From contig NZ_QTPP01000016.1 of assembly GCF_003853415.1 (NCBI RefSeq), positions 1 through 64,000 on the forward strand: DNA of 64,000 nt. Direction: 5' to 3'. The position numbers and the translations under genes were made by a program. This document shows, piece by piece, positions 52,901 to 62,481 of the stretch; within the stretch, counting starts at the first letter, position 1, and each line of letters begins with the position of its first letter. Source of the DNA: Burkholderia sp. Bp9142. Its GTDB lineage: Bacteria > Pseudomonadota > Gammaproteobacteria > Burkholderiales > Burkholderiaceae. The notes below the pieces were generated by a model. The model was not told where the DNA came from. It saw only the letters and a list, made by a program, of their open reading frames with translations, and did no database searches.

Positions 52901-53791
52901 TCAGCTGATCGGCCATTGCAAGATGACGATGCCATCGTTGAAGTCGGCATCGACACCGTCCTCGGCGCCGAGCCAGCCCAGCCAGGCCCGATCACCTGCC
53001 GACAACGGCGCCAATCGCGCATCCACTGCGGATTTTTTGCCATTGGCCGACGCCTCGATCCGGATTTTTCCGCCGCTCGAGTTCAAGATGAACAGCCTGA
53101 CGCCATCGTCGCTGTTCCCCAGGAACGATGCAGCCGGTTCGGTCGCGTCGTCGATGAACAGTTTGAGGTCTTGCTTGAACGCGGCATTCGCGTAGAAGAT
53201 CGCCTTGAAGCCGGTATTGGGCGGCAGGTTGAAATTGCCGTCGCGGTCCGACGACGGCTTGAAGTCCGGCTGCTTCGAATCCGGCTTGCCCCTGTCGATC
53301 TCGATCGACGTCTCCCAGCGGAAATAACCCGAAACGGCACCGTCGCGGTCAAGTACGGCGAAATCTGCCGTACATGAAGTGGCGCCCTCAGCCAGCACGT
53401 CGCTGCGCCAATAGTGGTCTTGCCTCGGGCCGCATTCCGGTTGGAGCGGATCATCGGCATTCGGCACCGGCATCGTGGCGTCGCGCAGCTCCGCGACGAT
53501 CGGCGCGACGATGCCCGCGTCCTTCAACGTGAACCGGATGAACAGAACGCTCACCTCGGCGCGCAGCGCCAGCGCCGTTTCGCGCAGGTTGAGCTGGTCG
53601 CCCGGCTGCAGGCCGGCAAAGAGCCGGCTGTCGTTGTGGCCGAGCTGTCCGGTGTCGCCGGGGCTCACGACGTAGATGTGCCGGCCGTCGATCACAGTCG
53701 GCTCATCGGCGTTCCGGCTCGCATCGGGGTAAGCCGACAGCAACGTGACGGCGTCGACGATCGCGAGTACATCGCAACGAAGTCCAGACAT
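52901..53791 (-). CDS. AidA/PixA-domain protein fused to a LecB-type lectin domain
   Basis: 296 residues. Residues 1-165 are homologous to AidA encoded next door (DVLAIVDAVTLLSAYPDAS versus DVLVSIDTETILQKYPNPS). Residues ~186-296 form a LecB (PA-IIL) lectin: NFNLPPNTGFKA, a specificity loop NAAF, and the calcium loop EDGVDADFND (277-286). Calcium ligands E277, D281, D283, N285 and D286 are kept. The normal C-terminal Gly is Ser296. There is no signal peptide, as in other Burkholderia LecB-like lectins. GGAGG precedes the ATG. It is co-oriented 65 bp after aidA and probably shares its CepR-controlled promoter. Confidence 0.88.
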   Translation of the reverse strand: MSGLRCDVLAIVDAVTLLSAYPDASRNADEPTVIDGRHIYVVSPGDTGQLGHNDSRLFAGLQPGDQLNLRETALALRAEVSVLFIRFTLKDAGIVAPIVAELRDATMPVPNADDPLQPECGPRQDHYWRSDVLAEGATSCTADFAVLDRDGAVSGYFRWETSIEIDRGKPDSKQPDFKPSSDRDGNFNLPPNTGFKAIFYANAAFKQDLKLFIDDATEPAASFLGNSDDGVRLFILNSSGGKIRIEASANGKKSAVDARLAPLSAGDRAWLGWLGAEDGVDADFNDGIVILQWPIS

Positions 53792-53856
53792 GGGCGCTTC
53801 CTCCGGAACAAGAAAATGACACGGGCGACCGCCGTGCGGCCGCCCGCCTGCCGCGA

Positions 53857-54360
53857 TCAGTTGTGGATCGAGATGAACGGATCCCACTGATAGCAACCCA
53901 GCGACTGGCAATTGCGGTCGATGATCTGGAAGTAGAAGTGGTAGGTGACGCGCCCTTCCGACAGCGTTTCCGACGACCAGTAGTAGTTGTCGACCTTCTG
54001 GCAGGTCGGCGTCGACGGCGAACTCGGGTTCGGAATCGGGATCGATGCGGTGGCCTTGCGCGGCGTCGGCGTCGAAATCAGGTCCTTGCCCTGATTGGCG
54101 ATGAAGCCATAGAAGATCACCTGCTTCTCGAAGCCCAGCGACAGACTCGTTTCGCGCCAGCGGATCAGGTCGCCGACCTGCGCTTTCAGATCGAGTTCGC
54201 CGCCCGCCTGCCCGGAAACCACATTGTCCTGGTTCGTGACCATGTACACGTGCTTCCAGTCGATCAGCGTCGGATTTCTTGGATCCCGGCTGGGGTTCGG
54301 ATATTTCTGGAGAATTGTTTCGGTATCGATCGAGACGAGCACATCGGTAACGCGTGACAT
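53857..54360 (-). CDS. aidA: AidA / PixA-family inclusion-body protein
   Basis: 167 residues, a single AidA/PixA domain (TDVLVSIDTETILQKYPN, TLIDWKHVYMVTNQDNVVSG, DLIRWRETSLSLGFEKQVIFYGF, VDNYYWSSETL). AidA is a quorum-sensing-induced protein of the B. cepacia complex needed for slow killing of nematodes, and PixA forms inclusion bodies in Xenorhabdus. The biochemical role is unknown. The ATG at 54360 starts the domain. A LuxR-type box lies 150 bp upstream. The AidA-lectin fusion follows. Confidence 0.9.
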   Translation of the reverse strand: MSRVTDVLVSIDTETILQKYPNPSRDPRNPTLIDWKHVYMVTNQDNVVSGQAGGELDLKAQVGDLIRWRETSLSLGFEKQVIFYGFIANQGKDLISTPTPRKATASIPIPNPSSPSTPTCQKVDNYYWSSETLSEGRVTYHFYFQIIDRNCQSLGCYQWDPFISIHN

Positions 54361-54509
54361 AGACGCTCCAATTGAAATAAATGGGCCTGCCATTGCGCGG
54401 ACTTTTCCAAACGACCTTCGATCACCGAGCGGTTGACGATTCGCATGGAAACTTGAGCCCTCAAGTTGTCCCGCGATTTGAATCTACACAGAATGGTTAA
54501 TCGAATAAA

Positions 54510-54529
54510 CCTGTAAACCCTGACAGCCA
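54510..54529 (-). promoter_or_regulatory. CepR/LuxR-type quorum-sensing box upstream of aidA
   Basis: On the minus strand GGCTGTCAGGGTTTACAGGT: CTGT-N8-ACAG, the spacing of the 20-bp lux box, with a right half (ACAGGT) equal to the classic one. It sits in an AT-rich 610-bp non-coding region (54361-54970) 150 bp before aidA. Published work places aidA under CepR. Elsewhere this gap shows no gene. Confidence 0.65.
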
Positions 54530-54970
54530 ATCGCTTGACTTCATTAATTTTAAATCCATAAAACAATACCTCAAATTGAATCAATATTTATCTCAATTTT
54601 CAGAAAAATAAATCCATTCGTTTGAATGAAAAATCGCTGCCGAGCCGAACCGGAGTGCCGTCTGGAATGGCGACATTATTTCAACTTTCGCTCCATCAGG
54701 CGTAATTGAAACGAAATCCGCACCCAAACACCCAGAGTCTGACCGTGCAAACGCCGGGTGCGGACGTTCAAGACCGGTGCCGGCAACAGATCAAGAATCC
54801 CGATCCCCATGACCGCCTGGCAAGGCGTCAGAGAATAGTTCAGTCAACCGAAATATTCGCGCAGATATACGTCGACCTATCACGGAATTAGTGAGATTCA
54901 ATTGGCCTGCCCCATGCCGGCAAGATTAAATTTCGTCGGCATTCCCCCTCAGCCAAGGAACCTCATCGAT

Positions 54971-56506
54971 ATGTCCTACCCCGCGAATCGTTTTTTGCAG
55001 AGCATGATTGCCGCGGCCTGCGTCGCACTGGCCTCTTCCTCGCATGCCGCCGAGCTGACGCGCGACAACGGCTCGCCCGTCGGCGACAACCAGAATTCCC
55101 AGACGGCCGGACCGAACGGGCCGACGCTCCTGCAGGACTCGCATCTCATCGAAAAACTCCAGCGCTTCGATCGCGAACGCATCCCCGAGCGTGTCGTGCA
55201 CGCCCGCGGCACGGGCGCGTTCGGTGAATTCGTGCCGAGCGCCGACATCAGCGACCTGACGACGGCCAAGGTCTTCACGCCCGGCACGAAGACGCCCGTG
55301 TTCGTACGCTTCTCGACCGTGATGGGTTATCGCGGCTCGCCCGAGCAGGCGCGCGACCCGCGCGGTTTCGCAGTGAAGTTCTACACGGAACAAGGCAACT
55401 GGGATCTGGTCGGGATCAACCTGCCGATCTTCTTCATCCGCGACGCAATCAAGTTCCCTGACTTCGTTCATGCGAACAAGCCGAGCGCCGTCACGGGCGT
55501 ACAAGACCCGAACCTCGCGTTCGACTTCTTCGCGCATGCGCCGGAGGCGACCAGCATGCTGACGCGGCTGTATACGACCGAAGGCATGCCCGATTCGTAC
55601 CGGCACATGGACGGCTACGGCGTGCACGCGTTCAAGTTCGTCAACGCCGACGGCAACTTCACGTACGTGAAGTTCCACTGGAAGAGCCAGCAAGGGATGC
55701 ACGGGCTGCGCCCGAAGGACATCGCGGGTTCGATCGGCGCCGACTGGAACCTGATGACGAACGATCTGTATGGCGCGCTGAAGGCCGGCAACGCGCCGAA
55801 GTGGGATCTCTACATTCAGGTGTTGAAGCCGTCCGAACTCGACGCGTTCGATTTCAACCCGCTCGACGATACGAAGGTATGGGCCGGCGTTCCCGAACGC
55901 AAGGTCGGCACGCTCACGCTGAACCGCGTACCGGACAACTACTTCGAGTCGACCGAGGAATCCGCGTTTGCCCCGTCGCGGATGGTGCCGGGCATCGAGC
56001 CGTCGGAAGACCGGATGCTGCAGGGCCGGATGTTCTCGTACGCGGATACGCAGATGTATCGCCTCGGCGCGAACTTCAACCAGTTGCCGATCAACCGTCC
56101 CCGCGTGGCCGTCACGAACAACAACCAGGACGGCGCGATGAACTTCGGCGACCGCAAGGGTGAAGTGAACTACGAGCCGTCGACACTGAACGAACTCGCG
56201 CAGAACCCGCGCTACAAGTCGGTGGCGACGCCGCTGTCCGGCACGACGCAGCAGGCCGCCATCCACAAGACGCTGAACTTCCGGCAAGCGGGCGAGTATT
56301 ACCGCATGCTGCCCGCGCAGGAACGGCAGGACCTGGTGACCGCGCTGTCGGGCGACCTGAACCACGTGACGAACGACGCGAACAAGTACGCGATGCTGTC
56401 GTACTTCTACAGGGCCGATTCGGATTACGGCACGCGCCTGGCGCGCGCGACGCACGCCGACCTGTCCCGCGTGAAATCGCTCGCCGACAAGCTCGTCGAG
56501 AACTGA
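54971..56506 (+). CDS. katB: periplasmic haem catalase (KatB-like)
   Basis: 511 residues. A signal peptide (SMIAAACVALASSSHAA, cleavage near residue 27) sends it to the periplasm. The catalase core follows: RVVHARGTGAFGEF with catalytic His77, FVRFSTVMGYRGSPEQARDPRGFAVKFYTE, catalytic Asn in the following block, and proximal haem Tyr in RMFSYADTQMYRLG. It resembles the exported KatB of Pseudomonas. The ATG at 54971 starts the signal peptide; AAGGAA is ~10 nt upstream. The ankyrin lipoprotein gene follows, matching the katB-ankB arrangement. Confidence 0.93.
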   Translation: MSYPANRFLQSMIAAACVALASSSHAAELTRDNGSPVGDNQNSQTAGPNGPTLLQDSHLIEKLQRFDRERIPERVVHARGTGAFGEFVPSADISDLTTAKVFTPGTKTPVFVRFSTVMGYRGSPEQARDPRGFAVKFYTEQGNWDLVGINLPIFFIRDAIKFPDFVHANKPSAVTGVQDPNLAFDFFAHAPEATSMLTRLYTTEGMPDSYRHMDGYGVHAFKFVNADGNFTYVKFHWKSQQGMHGLRPKDIAGSIGADWNLMTNDLYGALKAGNAPKWDLYIQVLKPSELDAFDFNPLDDTKVWAGVPERKVGTLTLNRVPDNYFESTEESAFAPSRMVPGIEPSEDRMLQGRMFSYADTQMYRLGANFNQLPINRPRVAVTNNNQDGAMNFGDRKGEVNYEPSTLNELAQNPRYKSVATPLSGTTQQAAIHKTLNFRQAGEYYRMLPAQERQDLVTALSGDLNHVTNDANKYAMLSYFYRADSDYGTRLARATHADLSRVKSLADKLVEN

Positions 56507-56595
56507 TCGGGCAATCTCGCGAAGGCTGCAAGCGCGGCCTTCGCGCCCTGACCTACCTGATTGCGCCGCGCGGCCACGCGCGGCGCGCATCGCTG

Positions 56596-57237
56596 ATGAA
56601 GAACCGACTCCGAACCGCCCTCTCCCGCACGCTCGCGATCGCGGGTGCCGCCGTGCTCGCGGCCTGCGCGCAGACCGCGCCGCCCGCGGCCGTTCCTCGC
56701 CCCGACGCGCACACCGACCTGCGCCGCTACGACGATGCGTGGTTTGCCGCCGCACGCGTCGGCCGCATCGACATCCTGCAGTCGCTCGCCGACGCGCGTT
56801 ATCCGGTCGACGCGACGACGCGCGAAGGCTATACCGCCGTCATCCTCGCAGCCTACCGCGACCAGCCTGCCACGCTCGACTATCTGCTGCGCAACGGCGC
56901 AGACCCGTGCATCGGCGACCGTCACGGCAACACGGCACTGATGGGGGCGCTATTCAAGGGCGAGACTGCGATCGCGAAGCGGCTGGCCGATACGCACTGC
57001 CCGATCGACCAGACCAATCACGCCGGCGAAACGGCACTGTCGTTCGCCGCGCTGTTCGGCCGCCTCGACATGCTGCCGGTGCTCGTCGCACATGGTGCGA
57101 ACCCGGATCACGTCGACGCGCTCGGCCGCACCGCGCTGCAGAACGCCATCCTGCAAGGCAACGACGCGGCGGTGGCGGCGCTCGAAAAGGTTGGCGCGAC
57201 ACCGAATGCCGATGTGACGTTGCGATCGAGGCCGTAA
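56596..57237 (+). CDS. ankB: ankyrin-repeat lipoprotein (AnkB-like)
   Basis: 213 residues. Lipoprotein signal with lipobox LAAC (Cys ~25). Four to five ankyrin repeats follow: DAWFAAARVGRIDILQSLAD, EGYTAVILAAYRDQPATLDYLL, HGNTALMGALFKGETAIAKRL, AGETALSFAALFGRLDMLPVL, LGRTALQNAILQGNDAAVAAL. In Pseudomonas aeruginosa AnkB is required for full KatB activity, probably as a periplasmic partner. The gene lies 89 bp after the catalase. Confidence 0.9.
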   Translation: MKNRLRTALSRTLAIAGAAVLAACAQTAPPAAVPRPDAHTDLRRYDDAWFAAARVGRIDILQSLADARYPVDATTREGYTAVILAAYRDQPATLDYLLRNGADPCIGDRHGNTALMGALFKGETAIAKRLADTHCPIDQTNHAGETALSFAALFGRLDMLPVLVAHGANPDHVDALGRTALQNAILQGNDAAVAALEKVGATPNADVTLRSRP

Positions 57238-57309
57238 GCGCTTGATCTTGACGTTGCCTGCAAGGTTAGCCGGCTCGATCGTCGCTCATCGCGCCCGTCC
57301 CCCTGGTTC

Positions 57310-59226
57310 TCACGCTCGCTGGCACAGCCATCCGGAAGCTGCCATCGTCTCGACGTCGTTCACGTTCGTCATGCTGATTTCGAACAGATCGCGGCCGGGC
57401 ATGACCGGGATCCTGACGGTCATCCCGCAGCGGTCGTCGGCCAGCGGCTTCAACAGCTGGTAGCTGGTGTGGACGCCACCGTCGGTGCTGTAGGCGAACA
57501 CGACATAGCCCGGCAGCGCGTCGAGGCTGCCGAGCGAGACGCGCAGCTTGCCGCCAGAGAACACCGACTGCGCCGATTCGTTGATCACGTTCCACGACGT
57601 GTTCACGCGCGCCTGCCATGCGGCGTCGAGCGCCGGCAACGCCTGCAGTTGCTGCGCGTACGGCGTGACGCGGAACACATAGCCGGAGCCGTCGACGACA
57701 CGCTTGGTCAGATACCGGTTGCTCACCGCGTTGCCCGCGTCGTCGGTGCCGGGCAGGATATCGAACCGGTACGACACGGTATCGCCGTCACTCCACCACC
57801 AGCCGTCGCTGCGGTACACGTACGGCGCGGTACTCGGGCCGACGTCCGTCCACGTCGTGCCGTTCCATTTCGTCAACGCCAGGGTGCCGTCCGCGTTCAC
57901 GGCCACCTTCATCGGCACCGATTCGTTGCCGTAGATGCCGCTGACCGCGGACACGTCCGGCGACGAAGCCGCCGCCGGCGCGCCGACATTCACCCTTGCG
58001 GGGGCGCCGGCGATGCTGCCGTCCTCCCGCAATGCCTGCAGCAGGATCGCGGGCGCGATGCTGCCCGCGTCATAGCCCGTGTTGCCGGTGATCATCAGCG
58101 CCATTTGCGCGGCCGGCAGCACGTAGAAATGACTCGAAAAGAACTGCGTGCCGCCGCTCTTGTACGCCCCCGCCGCGCCGGCAGCGCGCAGGACCGGATC
58201 GTCGACGTCGTCCCAGCCGAGACCATACGCATACGAATAACCGAGTTGGGTCGACTTGATCAGCCACCGGTTGGTCTGGTCCGTCAGCATGTCGGCGATC
58301 CCCGCCGCCGACGCGATCCGCTGCCCCTGGAACAGGCCGTTGCCGATGAACAGTTGCGCGAGGTTCATCATGTCGAGCGGCGTCGTCGACAGGCCGCCCG
58401 TGGCGTACGGATTCGCGAATTCCTGTCCGTACTGCGTGCCGTTCGCGTACGCCAGCGCGAATTGGCCGCGCGTCGGCACGCTGGTCAGAAAGCCGGAGTT
58501 CGTCATGTTCAGCGGCGCGAGGATGTTGCGCTGAACGAAATCGGTGAAGCTCAGTCCCGTGACTGCTGCGACCACCTGTTCGAATAGCGTGAAGCCGTCG
58601 TTGCAGTACACCGCGAACTGGCCCGGCGGATGATTCAGATGCTCGTTGGCGAGCACCTTCTGCGCGGCCGCCGCATAGCCCGGAATCGGCGCATACCCGA
58701 ACATGTCGTCGACGTTCTGGCCGGGCAACCCCGACGCGTGCGACAGCAAATGACGCGACGTGATCTGCGCGTACTGCGGCGACAACATCGAAAACGACGG
58801 CACGTACCAGACGATCGGCGCGTCGAGGTCGATCAGCCCGCGATCCTGCAGGATCACGCCGGCCAGCGCCGCGATCACCTTGGTGACCGAGCCGATGTTG
58901 TAGCGCGTCGTCGGTGTGGCAGCCACCGCCGGGTTGACCGCGGCATTCCCGAACGCCTGCGCCCACACCACCTGATTGCCCTTGAGCAACGCCACCGAGA
59001 TGCCGGCAAGGTTCTGCGGCTGTGCGTCGAGCGCGGCCTGGATCGTTTGCCGCCCCGCCGCGATGGTCGCGCCATAGGTCGGCTGCTGGATCGTATCCGC
59101 GCCGCCGCATCCGGGGAGCACCGCGGACAACAACCCCGCGCCCGCGTATTCGAGGAATTGCCGGCGGCCGGCGCTGGAGGGCGCCGCGTCGTGGCGCCGT
59201 TCGTGTGGGTCGCGTGTATGGGCCAT
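57310..59226 (-). CDS. serine hydrolase of the beta-lactamase/AmpC-like family, exported
   Basis: 638 residues. The N-terminus combines a twin-arginine start (RRQFLEYAG) with a lipobox (LPGC, Cys40), suggesting a Tat-exported lipoprotein. The penicillin-recognising fold shows SVTK (Ser113, Lys116) and the YCN triad (Tyr207). The extra ~220 C-terminal residues form additional beta-rich domains (SGIYGNESVPMKVAVNADG and following). Members hydrolyse esters, peptides or lactams; the substrate cannot be told. It starts 9 nt after the hydroxylase stop and is probably co-transcribed with it. Confidence 0.88.
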   Translation of the reverse strand: MAHTRDPHERRHDAAPSSAGRRQFLEYAGAGLLSAVLPGCGGADTIQQPTYGATIAAGRQTIQAALDAQPQNLAGISVALLKGNQVVWAQAFGNAAVNPAVAATPTTRYNIGSVTKVIAALAGVILQDRGLIDLDAPIVWYVPSFSMLSPQYAQITSRHLLSHASGLPGQNVDDMFGYAPIPGYAAAAQKVLANEHLNHPPGQFAVYCNDGFTLFEQVVAAVTGLSFTDFVQRNILAPLNMTNSGFLTSVPTRGQFALAYANGTQYGQEFANPYATGGLSTTPLDMMNLAQLFIGNGLFQGQRIASAAGIADMLTDQTNRWLIKSTQLGYSYAYGLGWDDVDDPVLRAAGAAGAYKSGGTQFFSSHFYVLPAAQMALMITGNTGYDAGSIAPAILLQALREDGSIAGAPARVNVGAPAAASSPDVSAVSGIYGNESVPMKVAVNADGTLALTKWNGTTWTDVGPSTAPYVYRSDGWWWSDGDTVSYRFDILPGTDDAGNAVSNRYLTKRVVDGSGYVFRVTPYAQQLQALPALDAAWQARVNTSWNVINESAQSVFSGGKLRVSLGSLDALPGYVVFAYSTDGGVHTSYQLLKPLADDRCGMTVRIPVMPGRDLFEISMTNVNDVETMAASGWLCQRA

Positions 59227-59235
59227 ATCGCCCTC

Positions 59236-60117
59236 TCAGGAAACCTGCTGTGCGGCACGCCGCGCATCGCGCGTCGTCAGGGAACTGCCGTCGGGGCTCC
59301 AGCCCGGCGGCCGGATCAGGTATTGGATCGCGGTGTGCACGCTGTCCGCCTTCGCGAGATCGCGCGCGATGTTGCGCCACTCGTAGAACGCGATCCTGAA
59401 CGGATTGTCGGTGCCGATACTCGACGTCAGCCCGTAGTGCGGCGTGAATCGCTCGGGCGTGTACGACCGGAACAGCCGGTCCCAGATCATCGTGGTGCCA
59501 GCGTAGTTGGTATCCAGATAGTCGAAATCGCTGCCGTGATGGACGCGATGCTGCGACGGCGTGTTCAGCAGCGCCTCGAACCAGCGCGGCATCTTGCCGA
59601 TCGCTTCGGTGTGGATCCAGAACTGGTAGATCAGGCTCACGGACTGCATGAACAGGATCATCTTCGGATGGAACCCGACCCAAGGCATCCACGCCCAGAA
59701 CAGGAACGATCCTGTGATCGTGCCCGTCCACGTCTGGCGCAGCGATACCGACAGGTTGTATCGCTCCGACGAATGGTGGACCGAATGCGACGCCCAGAAC
59801 CAACGCACCTCGTGACTCAGGCGGTGGAACCAGTAGTAGCTGAAATCGTCCGCGAAGAAGCACAGCACCCACGCCCACCAGACGTTCGTCGGAATCGTGA
59901 AGATCCGGTGCGCGTACACCCAGCTCAGCACCGCCAGCACGAGTCCGCCGGTCAGCACGCTGGCGACGAACGCGCCGATCGCGAGCGCGAGATTCGCCAG
60001 CGTGTCGCGGGTCCGGTACAGCGACCGGCCGAGCACCGCCGCGAGACCGATTTCCACCGCGATCAGCACCGCGAAGGCCGGGAACGCGGCCACCATGATA
60101 TTGGGCAGATTTTGCAT
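59236..60117 (-). CDS. sterol desaturase / fatty acid hydroxylase family membrane enzyme
   Basis: 293 residues, several membrane helices in the first ~180 residues. The di-iron His motifs are HRLSH near residue 103, HSVHH near 115, and HRVHH near 190, the pattern of the sterol desaturase superfamily. It should hydroxylate or desaturate a lipid. The ATG at 60117 is used (GGAG ~10 nt upstream); an ATG at 60159 adds 14 residues without a ribosome-binding site. It is the first gene of a two-gene leftward unit with the serine hydrolase. Confidence 0.88.
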   Translation of the reverse strand: MQNLPNIMVAAFPAFAVLIAVEIGLAAVLGRSLYRTRDTLANLALAIGAFVASVLTGGLVLAVLSWVYAHRIFTIPTNVWWAWVLCFFADDFSYYWFHRLSHEVRWFWASHSVHHSSERYNLSVSLRQTWTGTITGSFLFWAWMPWVGFHPKMILFMQSVSLIYQFWIHTEAIGKMPRWFEALLNTPSQHRVHHGSDFDYLDTNYAGTTMIWDRLFRSYTPERFTPHYGLTSSIGTDNPFRIAFYEWRNIARDLAKADSVHTAIQYLIRPPGWSPDGSSLTTRDARRAAQQVS

Positions 60118-60572
60118 AACCGTTGCGCTCCAGGCCGGCGGGCGACGAGGCCACGCCATGACCGTTCAGGAATTCGACCGCGAGAAGCCGGTCGGCTCAT
60201 GCGCAAGGTGAGCGCGATTCAGGGTGCAGGCACGGCACCCTGTCGCGATGCTTTCAGAAAGGACGACGCCCGGAAAAGGATCGGCCGCATTGTGACCGAT
60301 CGGTTTTTCCGCGATGTCAGGCCGTGCCGGCGCCGTGCCGATTCGATCGGACGTGCGGCCCGAACCGTGGGTTGGTCTCCCCGGCTGTCCAGGCTTTCTT
60401 CGATACCCCGCGCAACTGTTCTTTTACGATTGCCAGCAGGTGCGAAGGTACTGCACCCGTTTCGTTTGGGAAATACCGCATATGCAGTAGTGCAGTCGTC
60501 GCCGCACCGGCTGCCGTCGCGAACGCGTCGCATTCGCGTGTCGGCGCAAACGGGCACGATGCCATCACGCCA
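60118..60572. other. non-coding gap with no recognised feature
   Basis: 455 bp between the leftward hydroxylase and the leftward sensor kinase. A 10-bp palindrome ACCGATCGGT at 60295-60304 is the only structure I noted. The short open frames here have no ribosome-binding site or family features. The kinase terminator and the hydroxylase promoter should lie in it. Confidence 0.4.
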
Positions 60573-62342
60573 TCACGCCGACGCATCGATCAAGGTCTGC
60601 ATTTCCTGCGGGTCGAGCGGCTTGTGCATCACGCTGAAGCCGCTCGACGAAGCGGCATGGATGCCCTCGGGCGACGTATCGCCGGTGATGATGATGGCCG
60701 GTATCTCGCGTTCGATGACACGAAACACACCGTGGACGACATCGGCGCCGGTCACGTGCCCCGCCAACCTGAAGTCCGTCACGATCATGTCCAGTTCCGT
60801 GCGACGGGAGGCGGCAAGCTCGATCGCGCGCTCCAGCGATGGCGCGGCGATCACGGCATGCCCCCAGGTCTGGAGCAGCGTCTGCATGCCGGCCAGCACG
60901 TCGCGATCGTCGTCGACGACCAGGATGGTTCTGCGCGTCCGCCCGCGCCCGATGTCCGCGCCCTTGCCCGGCCGATTCGCATCGGCGTCGCGCGACCGCA
61001 CCGGTTCGGCCATGGCCAGCCGCACCGAGAACAGCGAGCCGCGGCCCGCGACGGAGCGCACCTGGACACGCGCATGGATCAGCACCGCCGTGCGCTGCAC
61101 GATGGCCAGCCCGAGCCCCAGCCCCTGCTCCCGGTCCCGCGCCGCATTGCCGATCTGGTAAAACTCCCGGAAGATGTTCGGCAGTTGATCGGCCTCGATG
61201 CCGATACCGGTGTCGAAGACCTGGATCTCGACGTCGTTGCCGCGCCGCCGGCAGGCCAGCAGGATGCCGCCGCCCGGCGTATAGCGCACGGCGTTCGACA
61301 ATACGTTCGACAGGATCGTGTGCAGCAGCACGGCATCGGTTTCCAGCCAGATAGCGGTCGGCCGGATCCGGAGCGTCAATCCCTTGGCCTGCGCGGCCTG
61401 ACGAAACTGGTTGTCCAGCGCATCGAGTTCCTGCTGCAGCGGAAAGCGGCGCGGCTCGACGTCGATCACGCCCGCGTCGAGCCGGGAAATGTCCAGCAGC
61501 ACGTTCAGCAATTGCGACATGCCTTTCAACGCGGTCCGAAGCCGTTCGGCGATGTCGTCGAGCGCGGTTCCGTCGACGCTCGGCGCGCGTGCCATCGCGC
61601 GCAGCGTCGCGATGTAGAGACCCAGCGCATGCGTCGGCTGACGCAGGTCGTGGCTGGCGGCGGCCAGGAATTGCGATTTGCTGCGATTGGCGAGTTCGGC
61701 GCGCTCCTTCTCCTGCGTCAGTTGCCGGATCAGGTCGACGTTCTCGAAGCGCAGCGATACGGCATCGCGCACGGTACGCTGCAGCGTCCGGCTGAACGCG
61801 AGATTGACCGCGAGCAGGAAGAGCGACAGAAAGCCCAGCACCGAAAACAGCGCACTGCCGTACATGAACGACCGGATCGCGAACGGCAGCACCGTCGGCA
61901 ATGCGTAAGCCACGTAGGTCGGCCACCACGACGAGAGCGACGCCACCGAGCCGCCGGTCATGCCGGCCAGCACGATGCAGATGAGCGCCGTCACGATCGT
62001 GTTGTCCGGCGAAAAGAACAGCACGCCCATGGCGCCCCACAGGCAGCCGGACATGCCCGCGAACAGCATGTATTTCCGGGCGCGGCGCGTGGCCGTCCCG
62101 GCAGGATGCTCGCCTGCGCGGCGATCCCGCCAGACCATGACCGTGCGGATGGCGGTCAGCACGCAGATCGCCGCGGCCCACGCGAGCAGCGCGTGCCGCG
62201 ACACTTCGTTCCACAACAGAAAGGTGGTCAGGCTGACCACGGCGATGTTGCCGAACAGGATCGGCGGAGACTGTCGGTACAGCGTATTGACCAGCTCCAG
62301 CTGCACATGGGCACGATATTCTTGCGCTATCCTTGTTGCCAT
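60573..62342 (-). CDS. hybrid sensor histidine kinase
   Basis: 589 residues. About six membrane helices fill residues 28-185 with little periplasmic sequence, so the signal is probably sensed in the membrane. A coiled coil leads to the HisKA domain (SHDLRQPTHALG, His231). The HATPase domain has NVLSNAVRYTPGGG and DTGIGIEADQLPNIFREF, GLGLGLAIV. The C-terminal ~125 residues are a receiver (TILVVDDDRDVLAGM, phospho-Asp in MIVTDFRLAG). Its partner is probably the divergent NarL-type regulator at 62482. The ATG at 62342 is preferred; an in-frame start at 62426 is possible. Confidence 0.9.
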   Translation of the reverse strand: MATRIAQEYRAHVQLELVNTLYRQSPPILFGNIAVVSLTTFLLWNEVSRHALLAWAAAICVLTAIRTVMVWRDRRAGEHPAGTATRRARKYMLFAGMSGCLWGAMGVLFFSPDNTIVTALICIVLAGMTGGSVASLSSWWPTYVAYALPTVLPFAIRSFMYGSALFSVLGFLSLFLLAVNLAFSRTLQRTVRDAVSLRFENVDLIRQLTQEKERAELANRSKSQFLAAASHDLRQPTHALGLYIATLRAMARAPSVDGTALDDIAERLRTALKGMSQLLNVLLDISRLDAGVIDVEPRRFPLQQELDALDNQFRQAAQAKGLTLRIRPTAIWLETDAVLLHTILSNVLSNAVRYTPGGGILLACRRRGNDVEIQVFDTGIGIEADQLPNIFREFYQIGNAARDREQGLGLGLAIVQRTAVLIHARVQVRSVAGRGSLFSVRLAMAEPVRSRDADANRPGKGADIGRGRTRRTILVVDDDRDVLAGMQTLLQTWGHAVIAAPSLERAIELAASRRTELDMIVTDFRLAGHVTGADVVHGVFRVIEREIPAIIITGDTSPEGIHAASSSGFSVMHKPLDPQEMQTLIDASA

Positions 62343-62481
62343 TTCAAAATCGCGTAGCGGATTCGACGTTGGACGGGTCGGGCGTCGATCTTGCCCGCCG
62401 CGTGACCCGTCGCAACGGGGTTGCATCGTATTGTCGCAAAGGAATGAGCTTCCGGGTGCCCCGGGAGAAGGCGAAAGAAAA

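Noticed and set aside
60219..60586. Open frames on the minus strand between the sensor kinase and the hydroxylase
   Set aside because: Basic, low-complexity translations with no ribosome-binding site and no recognisable family.
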